From Magnaporthiopsis rhizophila (Eukaryota > Ascomycota > Sordariomycetes > Magnaporthales > Magnaporthaceae), in NCBI GenBank assembly GCA_003049465.1, contig PYSS01000181.1:1-48644 (forward strand): DNA of 48,644 bases, written 5' to 3'. Under the pieces are notes generated by a model that saw nothing but the letters and a program-made list of their open reading frames with translations, had not been told where the DNA came from and did no database searches. Position numbers and translations under genes: made by a program. Shown piece by piece: positions 1 through 11,569 of this stretch. Every line of letters begins with the position of its first letter. Position 1 is the first letter of the stretch.

Positions 1-430
1 ATAAAAAATAATTATACCCAATTATTTTATTTATAATTAATATAATAATATAAATATTATTTTATAGTTTAATTTATTTATTTTATTTATTTATCTGTTT
101 CGGAATAATATATTATTAGTAATGCATATTTTGTTGCAAATTTGGCTATTAAAACCTTTCAAATTTTACTGGTAAATAATTTATTTTAATCCGTAATTAA
201 TTTATTTGGCAATTATATTTTTAATAAAAATATACGCCAATTTTGCAATATTGCTGTTTTTTTTATAAAATAAAAACAGGGTATGTTTAATAAATTTATT
301 TATTATTTTTAAAATGCTATTATACTGGATATTTATTAAAGGTTTTTTTTTAATTTGAAAAGCTTAATTACAGAATTTATCGTAATTTTTTATTATATTT
401 TATTAAATATTAGCAGCGATTAAAATAATC
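1..430 (-). pseudogene. Gypsy A integrase core fragment
   Basis: The DNA integrase core inserts retrotransposon cDNA. The stretch parallels 16938-17379 of copy A2, where an open frame reads clearly as an integrase core. In A the same frame is broken by stops. Only the part up to the window edge is present, so the C-terminal half and any chromodomain are not visible. Copy B carries the same region at 11190-11510 on the other strand. Confidence 0.8.
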
Positions 431-739
431 CATAAATTTTGTACCTGCTAGCCTTATTTTTGACATAATTTTTGCAATTTTTAATTATTTTTCGGATTAT
501 AGCTCGGATATTTATAAATTTATAATATTACCGCAATTTTTTTTATATTTTGGTTACCCTTTAATATTTATAGGCCATTTGACCGTAAATTTATTGGATT
601 TTTTTAAAAAAAAAAAAAATTAAAATATAGATTTTATTAATATTTATTGTATTAAAATCAAAAATTTGTTTGGTTTTTGTGCTAAAACTATATATATTTT
701 TGGCAGTACCTTATTTTAATAATCCGGTTAGCAATTTAA

Positions 740-2030
740 AGCATTTATTTATTTATTTTCCAACCATTTTTTATATTTGATTTTAAAATTGTAATTTTGA
801 AAAAATTAATTTTACCGGGTTTATCGTTTATTTAATATTTAGCAGGTGGTAAAATGTGCCAAATTTTTATAATCTGTATAAATTATAACCTAATAATTTA
901 TTTGGTATAAATATATCCTGTATTCCTCTGATATTTAAATAATAACTATAAACTTTTTATTATGGATTGGATAACATAGTTTCGGTTTATTAAATTTATA
1001 AAATAAAAAAGTATAAGGGTGCAATTTTTTATTATTATTTTATTAGCTAAATTAAGTTTTAATTGCAAAATTTATTATATTAATTTTAATTTTGAAAAAT
1101 TTATCTGGGTTTAGCAAAATTAATATTAATTTTTATATTATTGCTTTTTTTAATAGGTTAAAAACCTTTTATTTTTATATTTCCTAATAAAACTGGGTAT
1201 TATTTTTCGTAAAATTTATAAATAAAAGTGCAATTTTATTAAAATCCCGAATAAATTATTTATAAAAATTCAAAAAGCCCAAAAAACCTTGTACTTTTTT
1301 AATATTGGTTAATTTAGGTTATTTTTTTATTACCTGTACCTTTCTTGGTTTTATTTGTATTTAACCCGATATAAGTATATATTCCAAAAAAATAATCTTT
1401 TATATATATTATATATATTTTTCGGATTTAATTAAAAGCTTTATATTTCGCAGTTTTTGCCAAACCTTATATATATTTTTTTTATATTTTTTTAGCATTT
1501 CCGAAAAAATTAAAATATTATCCAGATAAGTAAATGCAAAAACGTTCAAATATTTTTGCAATATATGGTTAATTATTTGCTGAAATATGGTTAGTATATT
1601 AATAAACCCAAGGTTATTATTTGTAATTTATATATCCCTAACCGGATCCGGAAAGCGGTTTTTTATTTTTTTTATTTTTTAATTTTTAATAAGCTATATA
1701 TTTTGCATAAATCCAAAATTATAAATTATTTGGTTTTGGCAAATTTATTTTGTAATTTGTTAATAAAAAGCAAAAAATATCGATTTTTACCATAATTTTA
1801 TTTAATAAATAATAATTAATATATATATGTCTTTTTCCATTTTTTTAGGAACGAATAATATTCCATACCTTATAAAAAATCCGAAAATCGGATAATACCT
1901 TGTTTTAAATTTTCCGCAAATTATTTTTGTAATAATTTTTGTTATTTGGGGTTTAACCGGTACAATTTTTGGTAATTAAATTATATTTTTGATTTAAATT
2001 TAATTTTATAATTAAACGGTCCGTATTTCG
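740..2030 (-). pseudogene. Gypsy A reverse transcriptase and RNase H
   Basis: The reverse transcriptase copies element RNA into DNA and RNase H removes the RNA strand. Read on the minus strand, the region gives broken gypsy RT (about 2030-1080) followed by RNase H (about 1010-740). The active-site box, normally YLDD, reads YLDN at 1517-1528. The second aspartate codon has become asparagine by a G-to-A change after a T, the context preferred by RIP. Many in-frame stops confirm it is dead. The aligned copy at 17690-18960 has the same loss. Confidence 0.85.
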
Positions 2031-2426
2031 GGAATTTTATTCCCAAATTTATTTGAAATAATTTTCAGTACCGATGGTATTTTTAGGAAATATTTTTTAA
2101 ATATTAATATGCCTAATTATCAAATAGATTATAATTTTGGTTATAATTTTTTATTATATTTATTTTTTGGTTATTAATTTTGGTTGTGCTTTTTTTAGAT
2201 TATAATTTTGGTAATAATTTTTTTACAGTTTTGCTTTTATTTTTGGGGTTTTTTATTATTAAATTCGATATTGTTTAATAATTGCAAATATATTAATATA
2301 ATTTGCCAGGGTTAATTGCCAAATCCTGTTATTATTATAGCAATTTTATCTGGTTTTTGTTTTTTATGGTTCGGGGTCCGTAATTATTAGGCTTTTTTAT
2401 TTTCCGATAATAATTTTTTTTATTAA

Positions 2427-2586
2427 ATTTTTTTCGAAACCCAATTTATTAGGGGATTAAATTTTTTAAACCAGGGGAAATCCAAAATTAGATTTTTTCT
2501 TTTTATATTTATAATATTTAAAATAATTTTATAAATTTCCTACTATTATAAATAATTGGTTTTTTTTTATAGTTTTAAAATCATAT
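2427..2586 (-). pseudogene. Gypsy A protease C-terminal end and junction to RT
   Basis: The minus strand near 2500-2427 carries the segment resembling ILGxPWLxxxNPxIDW that follows the aspartic protease and precedes RT in gypsy polyproteins. Equivalent segments are near 9110-9150 in copy B and 19380-19440 in A2. The rest of the protease lies towards 2586 and is cut by the solo LTR. The catalytic DSG/DTG triad cannot be read with certainty. Confidence 0.6.
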
Positions 2587-2714
2587 TGTCATGGGACCAA
2601 GCCCGCACACCTGTATTTAGCCAGTGATCCGCCGGCTTCCTACGGAGCTAGCGGATCTGCCTCCTTGTGCAACAACAGATCTTCAACCTAGCACCCAGCT
2701 GCTGTGCCGTAACA
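2587..2714 (+). repeat. 128-bp solo LTR of the G-type gypsy family, with target-site duplication
   Basis: The segment starts TGTCATGGGACC and ends GCCGTAACA, so its termini fit TG...CA. Flanks are CATAT (2582-2586) and TATAT (2715-2719). They match as a 5-bp target-site duplication with one C-to-T change. It interrupts copy A exactly where copy A2 is continuous (near 19580). A reverse-complement copy of the same 128 bp lies at 27973-28100, at the 5' end of gypsy G. It is markedly more G+C-rich than the surroundings. Confidence 0.88.
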
Positions 2715-2919
2715 TATATAGCTGTTATTGTTAATATATTAATATGCTATATTTTGCTACCGTTTTTAATATAATATAATTTTTGTTAAATCCGTAACTA
2801 ATTATTATTATTAANAACATATATAGCTGTTATTGTTAATATATTAATATGCTATATTTTGCTACCGTTTTTAATATAATATAATTTTTGTTAAATCCGT
2901 AACTAATTATTATTATTAA
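2711..2919. repeat. Exact 104-bp duplication on both sides of a single N
   Basis: Bases 2711-2814 and 2816-2919 read identically, separated by one N at 2815. Copy A2 has this stretch only once. Two perfect copies in a region where all other repeats have diverged, joined by an N, look like two contig ends that overlap but were placed side by side. I regard it as an assembly artefact and not a biological tandem repeat. Confidence 0.9.
2815..2815. other. Assembly gap base (N)
   Basis: The only N seen in the window. It lies between the two 104-bp identical copies, so the true sequence probably lacks one copy and the N. Confidence 0.95.
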
Positions 2920-4640
2920 TTATTATTTTTGTTATTTAATTATCTTTTTAATATAAGGTAAATAATTATTTATAATTTTTATTAGGATTTTTTTAATTTG
3001 TTTTTTTTTATTAATACCAAACCTCTATTTCGGTAAAATATTCTAATTTTTTAGTTTGTACTAATAATTGGGATAAAACTGTTCAATTTGTTAATTTTTG
3101 GCCTTTTTTTTAGCATAGCGTTTATATTTTGCTTTTTTGCAAATATAATATAAAAATAATTTTATTATATATATTTTAAAATAAAAAAATATTAGGGCAA
3201 ATACTGCCGCTTTATTAATATAATTGTATAATATAATTTATTATTTAAATAGCTGCTATTTCTGCCTAGGCAGGCTTTGGGGCTTTGTGCTATTTTTTAT
3301 AAAAAACCAGTTATTTTTTAATTTTTTAAACAAATAATTACTGTACGTATAATGCAAATATTCTGCCCAAAAAAATTTTATATACCCCGAACTATTTATT
3401 GTTAAATTTTTATGGTTTTTTTCCAATTATATGGTCTTATTAATACAGGAATGAATTATTTTCCCAGTCTTAGGTTTAATATATATTTTTTTCGTAATAA
3501 ATAATAATTTAAATATTTCGGCCCCAGTTCAGGTATTGCCCGTTATTTCCCATTATAGGTATCCTGCAGTATAATTTGCAGTTTCCAGATTCTTTTGGAT
3601 TATTAGGCCATATTTCGAGTAACAAACATGCTGGCACTTTATGGGTATAAGTATAAACCTTTCGGTAAAATGCTTTATTCTTATCATTACATGTAATGCA
3701 TGTTTTTTTGCTTATTATTTCGGTGCGCTGTTTTTTATATTTTTTGGGTTTTTTTTTATAAATATCCAGAATTTGCCCAGTTTAAAATCCTTATTTTTTA
3801 GCTTTTTGGTTAGGTATATTTATCCAAACGGTTTTTAATTAAAGTTTTCTTTTTTATCCCTAATCAAAATATCCGATATTTTTTTTTTAAATTAATAGCT
3901 TTTTAAATATTAATAGGGCCTCTTAAAATGCGCTCCGTTTTTTTAGTAACTTTATAATAAAATCCTTTTTTGCGGATTTTTTTATAATTGCAGTTTATCG
4001 ATATTTTGTTCGATTAATATAATTATTTTGTTTTTTTTTGAAATTTTTCAAAATTCCTTTTTTTTGGTCCTTAATTTTATCCTTTTGGAATTGCAACCAA
4101 TCAATTTGCCGAATAACCGCCAATTTTTATTAAAAGTACCAATCCAATCCATCCTTATTTAATTTATGTATAAGGCACTTATTATTAAAGCAATAAATTT
4201 AGCTATACAAAACTTTTAAATATAAAGCTTTTTCCTGGTTTATATATTGGATAATTATAAATTATTTTGAAAAATAATCCTTTTTAATATATTTTTATTA
4301 TCCATATTTAAAGCACCTTGCGGTTTTAACGTTTTGTTATTTAATATACTTTTATTATCCGTATTATTTTTTTTATTGCTAAAGCTATATAACCCTTATA
4401 AATAAATCCATAAATTCTAAATATATCCCATATATAATGAACTGTTATTATTTGGCTTTTTTTGGTTTGTTTTATTATTTTATCATCTTAACTGGGATTG
4501 TTAAACTTTTTTCTGCCGGTATTATTTGTACAATTTGTTACTAATATAAATGGCTTTAATAATATAATTAACAAAATTTTTTGGGCCTTTTTTTTAGCCA
4601 GTTCGTTTTTTATATAATTTTTTATATTTTAATAAAATTA
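2920..4640 (-). pseudogene. Gypsy A gag region
   Basis: Gag forms the element's intracellular particle. The minus strand parallels 19700-20400 of copy A2 well, for example around 3490-3650 against 20230-20390. Similarity fades towards gag's N-terminal part near 3840-4640. No frame stays open. Open frames on the plus strand here, such as 3641-3838, are low-complexity shadows rich in Phe, Ile and Leu. Confidence 0.7.
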
Positions 4641-5237
4641 AAATATTTTCGTATTTTTCGTCCAATTAAATTTATTAATAAATTGCTGAAATTTAGCGGT
4701 AGAAATAAATATTAATCCTTTTTAATGCAATTAAAATAATTTTTTTTCGGCCATTTACTTTTTGTGTATTTATCCAAATAATTTAGCAATTTTTTTGCCA
4801 AACCTATCGAAATTTGCAAATATTAGTTTAATAATTTCGTTTAATTTGTTATTTTTTTTTTAAAATAATCGGCCTATACTGGTTTGAAGCAATTTTTAAT
4901 TTGATTATTGAAATAGGTAATAATATAAGCTATTTTCTGGTAATTATTCTAAAAACTGTCCTTATAAAATTTAAAATAACTTTTATATTCCATAAGGAAA
5001 ATTTTAAGCTTGCCTTTTTTTCCATTGTATTTGTTTAAAATAAAAAACTTATAGGCTGGAATTATTTTGGGCATTTTTTTAAATTTTTCGAATTTTTCAA
5101 TAAGAATTTTCAAAATTGTAACAGAATTATTATAATCCTTATTATTAATAATAATAATTTTAACTTTTTTAGCTGCGATTGATATAATTATTTTACTGTT
5201 TGTACCTTCGGTAAATGCTAAACAGGATTAGTTAAAA
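4641..5237 (-). other. Gypsy A leader between 5' LTR and gag
   Basis: This segment lies just inside the 5' LTR. It is similar to 5710-6039 joined to 13509-13786 (a second leader in the same orientation) and, reversed, to 6527-7100 of copy B. It may encode the first part of gag. The bases next to the LTR would hold the primer-binding site, but I could not match them to a particular tRNA. Confidence 0.65.
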
Positions 5238-5709
5238 TATTACAATTATAATTTTTTTGCTTTTAAAATAGGGCATTTAAGGGTGGTATTAAATAATATT
5301 GGTTTTGCAAGGTCGTTTTGCATTTGATTTGGGGTTTGGTAAAAATATTATCTGTTATTACTTGCCCAAAGGGGTATTTTGGAGCTAACTTAAACTAATT
5401 AATATATAAGTTTCAGTTAAAATTATTTTAGTACCTGGAAAATCCCGCCTTTCTTATAATTGAACGATCCTTTTATTAGGTTTTTTGGATTTATGGATTT
5501 GCGGATAGATCCAGAAATCCCTTATTTTGGATTTGTGATTTTATTAACAGATCCAGAGATTCCTTTTTGGATCTGTGGCTCTGCCAATAGATCCAAAAAT
5601 CCACCGTAATCACGTAATTTACCACGTTACCCCACCGCAGGGTTAAGGCACAGTGCTGGGGGTTAGCCCCAGCCCTTCTGTCCCCTGCGGGCGTAACGCG
5701 GTCGTAACA
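5238..5709 (-). repeat. LTR of gypsy copy A (5' LTR), about 472 bp
   Basis: Reversed, this matches the two LTRs of copy B (6040-6526 and 13028-13508) along its length. On the plus strand it starts TATTACAATTAT and ends GCGGTCGTAACA, consistent with TG...CA termini after G-to-A change. The half near 5590-5709 is G+C-rich. It holds repeated GGATTT/AATCC-type inverted motifs at about 5478-5605. Its flanks do not form a target-site duplication, because the right flank begins a second leader copy. Confidence 0.85.
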
Positions 5710-6039
5710 TCCTAATAAAACTGAAATATTTTGGTATTTTTTGTCCAGTTAAGTTTGTTAATAAGTTGCTGGAATTTGGTGGTATAGGTGGATATTGCCC
5801 TTTTTTGGCGCAGCTAAAACAGCTTTTTTCGGTTATTTATTTTTTGTTCACCTTCCCAAATATTTTGGCAATTATCGTATTAAATTTGTTAAAATTTGCA
5901 AATATTAATTTAATAAATTTGCTTAATTTATTATATTTTTCAAAATAATTGGCTTATATAGGTTTGAAGTAATTTTAAATTTTGCTATCGAAATAAATAG
6001 CAGTATAAGCCATTTTTTGGTAATTATTTTAGAAATTAT
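5710..6039 (-). mobile_element. Second gypsy leader copy, first part (split by copy B)
   Basis: Bases from 5710 resemble those from about 4633. The similarity runs to 6039 and resumes at 13509 after copy B. The arrangement is leader, LTR (5238-5709), leader again, LTR again (13787 on), all minus strand. It looks like a tandem array of gypsy elements in which the middle member has lost its gag and pol. The open frame on the plus strand at 5766-5948 is a shadow. Confidence 0.75.
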
Positions 6040-6526
6040 TGTTACGACCACGCCAAGACCAGGGGACAGGAGGGCTGGGAAAAGCCCCCAGCAGTGCGCC
6101 TTTACCCCACAGGCACGGGATTAAGGGTCACGTAACCGACAGATCGGATTTGTGGATCTGTAATAAAGCAACAAATCCAGGACCAGAAGTTATGTAATTA
6201 ACGGGTCGGATTTGTGGATTTATAACAAAACAATAAATCCAGGTCAGATTTATGGATCTGTAATAAAATTATAAATCCAAAAGGTTAATAAAAAAATTGC
6301 CCGATTATAAAAAAAACAGGATTTTTCAGGTACTAAAATAATTTTTAACTGACGCTTTGGTATTAATTAATTTAAGTTAGCTTCAAAATATCCTTTTGGA
6401 TAAATAATAACAGATAATTGTTTTACCAGACCCCCAGATCAAGTGCAAGCAACCTTATAATCGAGTACTGTTTAATACCGTTCCTAAATACCCTATTTTA
6501 AAAGCAAAAGGCCTGTAATTATAACA
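6040..6526 (+). repeat. 5' LTR of gypsy copy B (487 bp)
   Basis: It begins TGTTACGACCACGCC and ends TGTAATTATAACA, and matches 13028-13508 with mainly transition differences. The first 120 bases are G+C-rich. A set of short inverted motifs (GGATTTGTGGATCTGT followed by AATCC) repeats about three times between 6140 and 6285. Confidence 0.9.
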
Positions 6527-7700
6527 TTTTAATTAATTTTATTTAATATTTATCAAAGATTCGTAACGAGCAATAAATAATTATATCGATTGCAGCTAAA
6601 AAATTAGAAAGCGTTACTATTACTGGCAAAACGTATAATAATATTGGGCTAATTATGCAAATTTTTATCGAAAAAATCGAAAAAGTTGGAAAATAAACTA
6701 AAATATTGCCAATTTATAAATTTCCTATACTGGATAAATATAATAAAAAAAAGGCAAATTTAATTTTTTTTTATTGAATATAAAAGCTATTTTAAGTTTT
6801 GCCAGAACAGTTTTCAAAATAATTAGCAAAATGTGGCTTATGCTGCTATTTCTTTCAATAGCAAAATTAAAAATTGGTTCAAGCCCGTATAAGCCGATTA
6901 TTTTTAAAAAAAAAACGATAAATCGAGCAAATTTACCAAATTGGTATTTGTGGATAAAAAGCGAATGGCCGAAAAAAAATTATTTTAATTGCGTTAAAAA
7001 AGGGCAATATCCATTTATACCGCCAAATTTCAGCAATTTATTAATAAATTTAAGTGGATAAAAAATACCAAAATATTTTAGTTTTATTAAAGATCAAGGG
7101 ATAATATAAAGGATAAATTGGCCAAAAAACCGGCCCAAAGATTTTGTTAATTTTGTTATTAAAAATATTTGTATTAGTAATAAATTATATAAATAATGCC
7201 TGGAAAAGGAGGTTTAACACTTTTAATTAGCATAATAAAATAATAAAATAAATTAAAAAAGCCAAATAATCATAATTTATTGCACATAAAATATATTTAG
7301 GATTGATGGATTTATTTGCAGGGGCTATTTATTTACCTTTAATAGCCCAAAAAATTAGCACAGGAAATAAAAGCGCATTAAATAATAAAACATTAAAAAT
7401 AAAGATTATTTTAAATACAAATAATTGGCGTATATTAAAAAGGATTGCTTTTGAAAATAATAATAATTTGTAACTATTCGATACATAAACCAGAAAAAAA
7501 CCCTGTATGTTAAAACTTTGTATAGCTAAATTTATTATTTTGATAATAAATACTTTATTTATAAGTCGGATAAAAATGGGTTTGGTTAGTACTTTTAATA
7601 AAGGATAATTATTATTTGTTTTTGTTAAATTAATTAATTAAGGTTTAATTACAATAAAATAAGGATTAAACAATGGAAAAATTCAAAAAGCCCAAAAATA
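6527..7700 (+). other. Gypsy B leader and probable gag N-terminal part
   Basis: The region follows the 5' LTR and is related, reversed, to the leaders at 4641-5237 and 13509-13786. Conceptual translation gives gag-like but heavily interrupted frames. The 95-codon open frame at 6774-7061 lies in the sense strand and may be a fragment of gag, but I cannot assign a domain. Confidence 0.5.
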
Positions 7701-8790
7701 AGGGCTTTAAATAATTATATTGGTCGAACGGGGTATTTATAATAACGGAATTCGAAAATTTGGCCAGGGAAAAAATCCCGGAATTGGCCGGCAAGTTTGC
7801 CAAAAATATAACCGAGGCCTTGCTAGAAAAACAAAAAGTATTTTAGCAAATATTAATAATTTTGAGGGATTTATCGATCAAAAAAAATGCCAAAAATCTC
7901 CGTTAAAAATAAAAGAAAAGCGTTAATATTAATGCTAAAATTAATCAGGAATTATTAAGATAAATATATTTAACCAGAGGTGCGAAAAAAATATCAAATT
8001 GGGCGAATTCTGGGAGTTTGCAAAGGCCGGACCCAGCGAAACCAAAAAGTACTATATTATAACAGCAAGCCTGGTAAAAATAGATACGGTGCTCGGAAAT
8101 TACGGCAAGGTGCTTAATTAAAAAAATTATACGTATATTTATAAAATACCGGTTTATTTATTGTTTAAAACCTGGCTTAATAATGTAAAAGGGCAAGGGA
8201 ATTATAAATTGTACCGCAAAATGCCCGCAATAAAAATAACGAATAGCGCCTGGATTGGGGCCAAAATAATTAGATTATTATTTATTACGAAAAAAAATAT
8301 ATATTAAGCACGGTACTAAAAGAATGATTCGTTGCTATTTTAATAAATTTATATAATTGAAAAAAATTATAAAAATATAACTGTAAATAGCAAAAGTTAT
8401 GCAAGTATTTTTTGGGCAAAATGCTTATACGATGGTTATAATAACCCTTTATCCAAAAAGGTAAAAAATGATGATTAATTTCTGCATAAAGGCAGCAAAA
8501 AGCCTCAAAACTTACCAAATAGGAATAGTAATTGCCTAAATGGTATATTATATTGCAAAATTATGCGAAAAAAAACGGTAATATTTGCCTTGGTATGCAA
8601 ATACCTTATAATGTGCATAATAAAGTTATTTTTGCATTATGCTTGTATAAAGGCAAAATATAAAATTTATGGGGAAAAAAAGCCAAGAATTGGCAGGGCG
8701 AATATTTCCAACCCGATTATTAGTATAAGCCAAAAAAAAAATATTTAACCGGAAAAAAGGCCTGAATTGGACGAAAAGACGAACCAAAAG
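7700..8790 (+). pseudogene. Gypsy B gag
   Basis: The sense strand around 7760-7930 encodes, across frames, the same segment that is open in copy A2 at 20746-20540 (minus). The segment starts with A-R-x-K-x-PELAGK. A second conserved block at 8563-8748 parallels 19984-19757 of A2 and about 33180-33330 of copy C. It has a run like LxLHYACxKAxYKxY followed by a basic stretch. Stops break every frame. I assign gag from position (between leader and protease) and copy-to-copy conservation. No zinc knuckle was seen in this family. Confidence 0.7.
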
Positions 8791-8979
8791 GATTTTAATA
8801 ATTATAACTAATTATTTATTTTATATCAGGAAAATAATTAAATAGCAGGAATAATAATTAATAATGATAATTAATTACAGGTTTAACAAAAATTATATTA
8901 TACCAAGAATATTAACAAATTATAGTATACCGATATATCGCAAATAATAATTATACAGCTTTAAAATTATAAAAAAGAA

Positions 8980-9160
8980 CCGGTTATTTATAATAATAAA
9001 ATAATCGATTTAAAAATAAATTGATTTAGGTTTAAAATTGCAGGGAAAATTTGCAAAATTATCCTAAATATTATAAATATAAAAGAAAAAAATTTAATTT
9101 TGGGTTTTCCCTGCTTCAAAAAAATAATCCCCTAATAAATTGGGTTTTGAAGGAAATTTA
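8980..9160 (+). pseudogene. Gypsy B protease fragment
   Basis: Aspartic protease that would cut the polyprotein. The best landmark is the segment at about 9090-9150, which reads like LGFPxFKK followed by NPLIxW, typical of the end of the gypsy protease region. The same segment occurs in A, A2 and C. The catalytic aspartate cannot be pinpointed. Confidence 0.6.
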
Positions 9161-9559
9161 ATAAAAGAAATTATTATTAATAACCGGAAAAGTTTAATAA
9201 TTATAAGCCCCAAACTATAGAAAATAAAAGCCAAACAGGATTATTATAATAATAGCAAAATTTGGCAATTAATCCTGGCAAATTATACCGATAAATTTGC
9301 AATTATTGGGTAATATCGGCCTTAATAAAAAAATCCAAAAATAAAAATAATATTATAAAAAAAATTATAACCAAAATTATAATCCAAAAAAGAGTGCAAT
9401 TAAAAATAAAAACTAAAAAATAAAAATAACCAAAAATTATAAGCAAAATTATAATTTGCCTGATAAATAAGCATATTAATACCTAAAAATATTCCCGAAA
9501 ATATTATAAATACTGAAAATTATTTTAAAAATATCTGGAAATAATATTTTTAAAATAAA

Positions 9560-10480
9560 AATTATTCGATTATAAAATTAAATTTAAACCAAAAGTATAA
9601 TTTAATTAGCAAAAATTAAATTGGTTAAATTCCAAACAACAAAGGTTATTATGCGAATAATTTGCAAAAGAAAATTAACATAAAGCATTATCCGATTATC
9701 GGATTTTTTATAGGATATAAAATATTATTTATTCCTAAAAAAATGAAAAAGAATAAATATATATTAATTACCGTTTATTAAATAAAATTATAATAAAAAA
9801 TCGGTATTATTTGCTTTTTATTAATAAATTACAAAACAGGTTTGATAAGGCCAAATAATTGATAATTTTGGATTTATGGAAAATATATAGCCTGTTAAAT
9901 ATTAAAAAAAAAGAATAAAAAACCGCCTTGCGGATCCGGTTAAAAATATATAAATTGCTGGTGATAGTTTTGGGCTTAGTGATATGCCAATTATATTTTA
10001 GCGGATAATTAGCCATATTTTACGAAAATATTTAAATATTTATATATTTGTTTATTTGAATAATATCCTAATTTTTTTCAAAAATGCTGGAAAAATATAA
10101 AATATATATGTACAAAATTTTATAAAGGCTGCAAAATGCAAAATTTTGAATAAAATCCGGGAAATATGCATAATATATATAAAAGGCTATTTTTGGGGTA
10201 TATAATTATAACGCGTTAAATATGGATAAAATTTAAAAAAGTACAAATTGTGAAAAAATAGCTTAAATTAGGCAATATTAAAAAAGTAGAAGGTTTTCTG
10301 GGTTTTTTTTAATTTTTAGCAGCGGTTTATCCGGAATTTTAGCAAAATAGCGCTTTTATTTACGAATTATACTAAAAATAATAATTAATTTTATGGGAAA
10401 TACAAAAATAAAAGGTTTTTAACCTGCTAAAAAAAGCTATAATATAAAAGCCAGTATTAATTTTGTCAAACGCAGATAAA
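9560..10480 (+). pseudogene. Gypsy B reverse transcriptase
   Basis: Sense-strand translation gives gypsy RT in pieces. The active-site box reads YLNN at 10053-10064 where YLDD is expected, so both catalytic aspartates are gone through G-to-A changes. The palm and thumb regions that follow match the minus-strand RT of copies A and A2. The open frame on the opposite strand at 9807-10016 is a shadow. Confidence 0.85.
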
Positions 10481-10559
10481 CCTTTTAAAATTAAAACCAA
10501 TATATCGGATTTTGCAATTAGGGCCTAATTTAATTAATAAAATAATAATAAAAGGTTAT

Positions 10560-10860
10560 ATCCTTGCATTTTGTTATTATATAAATTTAGCAAACCGGAG
10601 TTAAATTATCCAATCCATAATAAAAAGTTTATAATTATTATTCGAGTATTAAAAAAATAAAAGGCATATTTATACCAAATAACCTATTAAATTATAATCC
10701 ATACGGATTATAAAAACATGGCATATTTTATTATTTGCCAAATTTTGGATAAATAATAAATCTGGTAAAATTAATTTTTTCAGGATTATAATTTCCGGAT
10801 TAAATATCAAAAAGGTTCGAAAATAGAAAAGCAAATGTTTTCAGCCGAAAATCAGATTAT
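10560..10860 (+). pseudogene. Gypsy B RNase H
   Basis: Broken frames give the gypsy RNase H pattern: ELNYPIHNKKF, then IHTDYKNMAYF, then a DYNFRIKYQKGS segment near the domain end. The TDxKN signature is partly kept, but stops and frameshifts interrupt it. The domain lies directly between RT and integrase as expected. Confidence 0.85.
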
Positions 10861-10899
10861 AAGAATAAAGGGCTTTAAAAATATATATAATTTTAGCGC

Positions 10900-11520
10900 A
10901 AAAATCAAACAAATTTTTGGTTGTAATATAACAGGTGCTGGGCAAAATTATATCTTAAAAGGAGTAAACCCCAAAAAAATGCAATAAATTTATAACCAAA
11001 TAATGTATAAATACCAAACAGTAACCAAAACCTGAAAAAAATTATGATAGTGTTATAGGTTTACCGGAACCCAAGCTATAATTTGTAAGCAATAAAAAAT
11101 TGCAAAAAGTGCGCTAAAAATAAGGCTAATAAATATAAATTTTATAAATTATTTTAACCTTTACCAGCATTTAGTAAACTATAGTAAAAAATTACGATAG
11201 ATTTTATAATTAAGCTTTCCAAATCAAAAAAGCCCCTAATAAATGTTCAATATAATAATATTTTAATAATAATAAGTTTAGCAAATATACCTTATTTTTA
11301 TTTTATGAAAAAAACAGTAATATTATAAAATTAATATACGTTTTTATCAGGAACGTGATTTTGAAGCACAGGATACCTAACAAATTAATTACGGATCAAA
11401 ATAGGCTGTTTATTAGCAATTTTTGGGGGGTTTTAATGGCTAAAGTTGGAGCAAAATATGCATTATTAATAATTTATTATTCCGAAACAAATAAATAATT
11501 AAAACGAACAAATCAACCTA
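10900..11520 (+). pseudogene. Gypsy B integrase, zinc-binding and core domains
   Basis: The core is visible at 11190-11510. It has a block like ITDQNRLFISNFWGVL that matches the second catalytic-aspartate region (usually SDRDxxF..FW) and keeps that aspartate. The aligned copy A2 core is at 17379-17047 on the minus strand. In-frame stops and frame breaks are frequent. Confidence 0.83.
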
Positions 11521-11569
11521 TAAAATAATATTTATATTATTATATTAATTATAAACAGATTAATTTGGT

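Larger units (their letters stand above)
1..5709 (-). mobile_element. Ty3/gypsy retrotransposon copy A, degraded, open at left edge
   Basis: Reading the minus strand from 5709 down to 1, the order is 5' LTR, leader, gag, protease, reverse transcriptase, RNase H, integrase, which is the Ty3/gypsy order. The domains were recognised by broken conceptual translation and by parallel nucleotide similarity with 16938-19700 (copy A2) and, reversed, with copy B. The integrase continues beyond base 1. Every domain has stops and frame breaks. A 128-bp solo LTR sits at 2587-2714. The element is dead and highly A+T-rich, as expected after RIP. Family placement as a chromodomain-bearing gypsy element is inferred from copies A2, B and F2, because A's own 3' end lies outside the window. 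Confidence 0.88.
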
